In this document: in pieces, positions 14,081-14,185 of the stretch | How the letters are laid out: every line of letters begins with the position of its first letter | Position numbering within the stretch: the stretch's first letter is position 1 | Assembly (NCBI GenBank): GCA_003661185.1 | Contig: QMVQ01000017.1 | Coordinates: 1-14,185 of the forward strand | Reading direction: 5' to 3' | DNA: 14,185 nt | Source of the DNA: Candidatus Alkanophagales archaeon | GTDB taxonomy: Archaea > Halobacteriota > Syntropharchaeia > Alkanophagales > B39-G2 | Made by a program: the position numbers and the translations under genes | The notes under the pieces: model-generated | What the model was told of the DNA's origin: nothing | The model's input: only the letters and a program-made list of their open reading frames with translations | Databases searched by the model: none

Positions 14081-14185
14081 TCACGTTTTCTGTGTGACCT
14101 CCTCCCCGCACTGAAGTAAGGGGCTCCTCCCCCTCCTCCAGTAAGGCTCATCAGTTGGGATTTGGTCCGCCTTAGGAGGCATCAT
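14081..14185 (-). pseudogene. Coding tail at the right edge, possibly a TnpB-type transposase end
   Basis: A minus-strand frame open from the right edge ends at 14081 and includes TDEPYWRRGRSPLLQCGEEV followed by TQKT. This resembles the unstructured C-terminal tails that follow the zinc finger in some IS200/IS605-family TnpB proteins, but I assign that only from memory. The DNA is purine-rich on this strand, and CCCC...ACTGAAGT...GGGG at 14104-14123 on the plus strand can fold as a hairpin, as IS605-type ends do. ATG codons sit at the very edge (14185 and 14182), so a complete short gene cannot be excluded. Another frame of the same DNA reads VKALERRLEYV, so the coding frame itself is uncertain. 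Confidence 0.25.

Noticed and set aside
1..14185. CRISPR array, defence island or other obvious accessory system
   Set aside because: No regularly spaced repeats and no cas, toxin, restriction or phage-like proteins are present; apart from the decayed genes the content is housekeeping.

Overview
The window looks archaeal, most likely a methanogen relative within the alkane- or methane-oxidising lineages (Syntrophoarchaeia, which include Alkanophagales and ANME-1). Methanogenesis marker protein 8 and the UPF0280/COG2122 protein are typical of methanogens and their anaerobic alkane-oxidising relatives. The 16S rRNA aminocarboxypropyltransferase Tsr3, an AglJ-type dolichyl-phosphate glycosyltransferase and TATA-like boxes placed for leaderless transcripts are also archaeal traits. 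An intact acyl-CoA dehydrogenase beside a methanogenesis marker fits a beta-oxidising alkanotroph better than an ordinary methanogen. The lineage is an inference; no rRNA or mcr gene is present.

Layout. (1) 1-1002: the first codons of an exported protein run off the left edge on the minus strand, divergent from the marker 8 gene. (2) 999-7261, minus strand: a tightly packed series in transcription order of nrdH-like redoxin, anaerobic ribonucleotide reductase nrdD, aglJ-type glycosyltransferase, hisI and an aminoglycoside-phosphotransferase-fold kinase, with junctions of a few bases, then after a 114-base gap a tandem-SIS phosphosugar-binding protein. (3) 7332-8060, plus strand: UPF0280 protein. 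(4) 8061-8601: AT-rich gap holding a frame-broken methyltransferase pseudogene. (5) 8602-10856, minus strand: acyl-CoA dehydrogenase downstream of a flippase-like UPF0104 membrane protein. (6) 10921-12177: hisS, divergent from the membrane protein across one symmetrical AT box. (7) 12199-12822: HAD phosphatase (minus), convergent with hisS and divergent from tsr3 (12896-13438, plus). (8) 13439-14185: no intact gene; remains of a NMT1/TauA-type substrate-binding protein with a coiled-coil tail, a second membrane-anchor fragment and, at the right edge, a coding tail that may come from a TnpB-type transposase.

How the genes fit together. The redoxin and NrdD form a recognisable class III ribonucleotide reductase pair, although the NrdG activase is not here. 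The GT2 enzyme and the flippase-like protein are both plausible parts of lipid-linked glycan assembly but lie in separate transcription units. The kinase and tandem-SIS protein could act on a common phosphosugar, which is speculation from adjacency. I found no clear new multigene system. The features most worth a second look are the two decayed genes, a missing Cys ligand in the NrdD zinc site, the sharp GC mosaic inside the marker 8 gene, and the kinase/SIS pair of unknown substrate.
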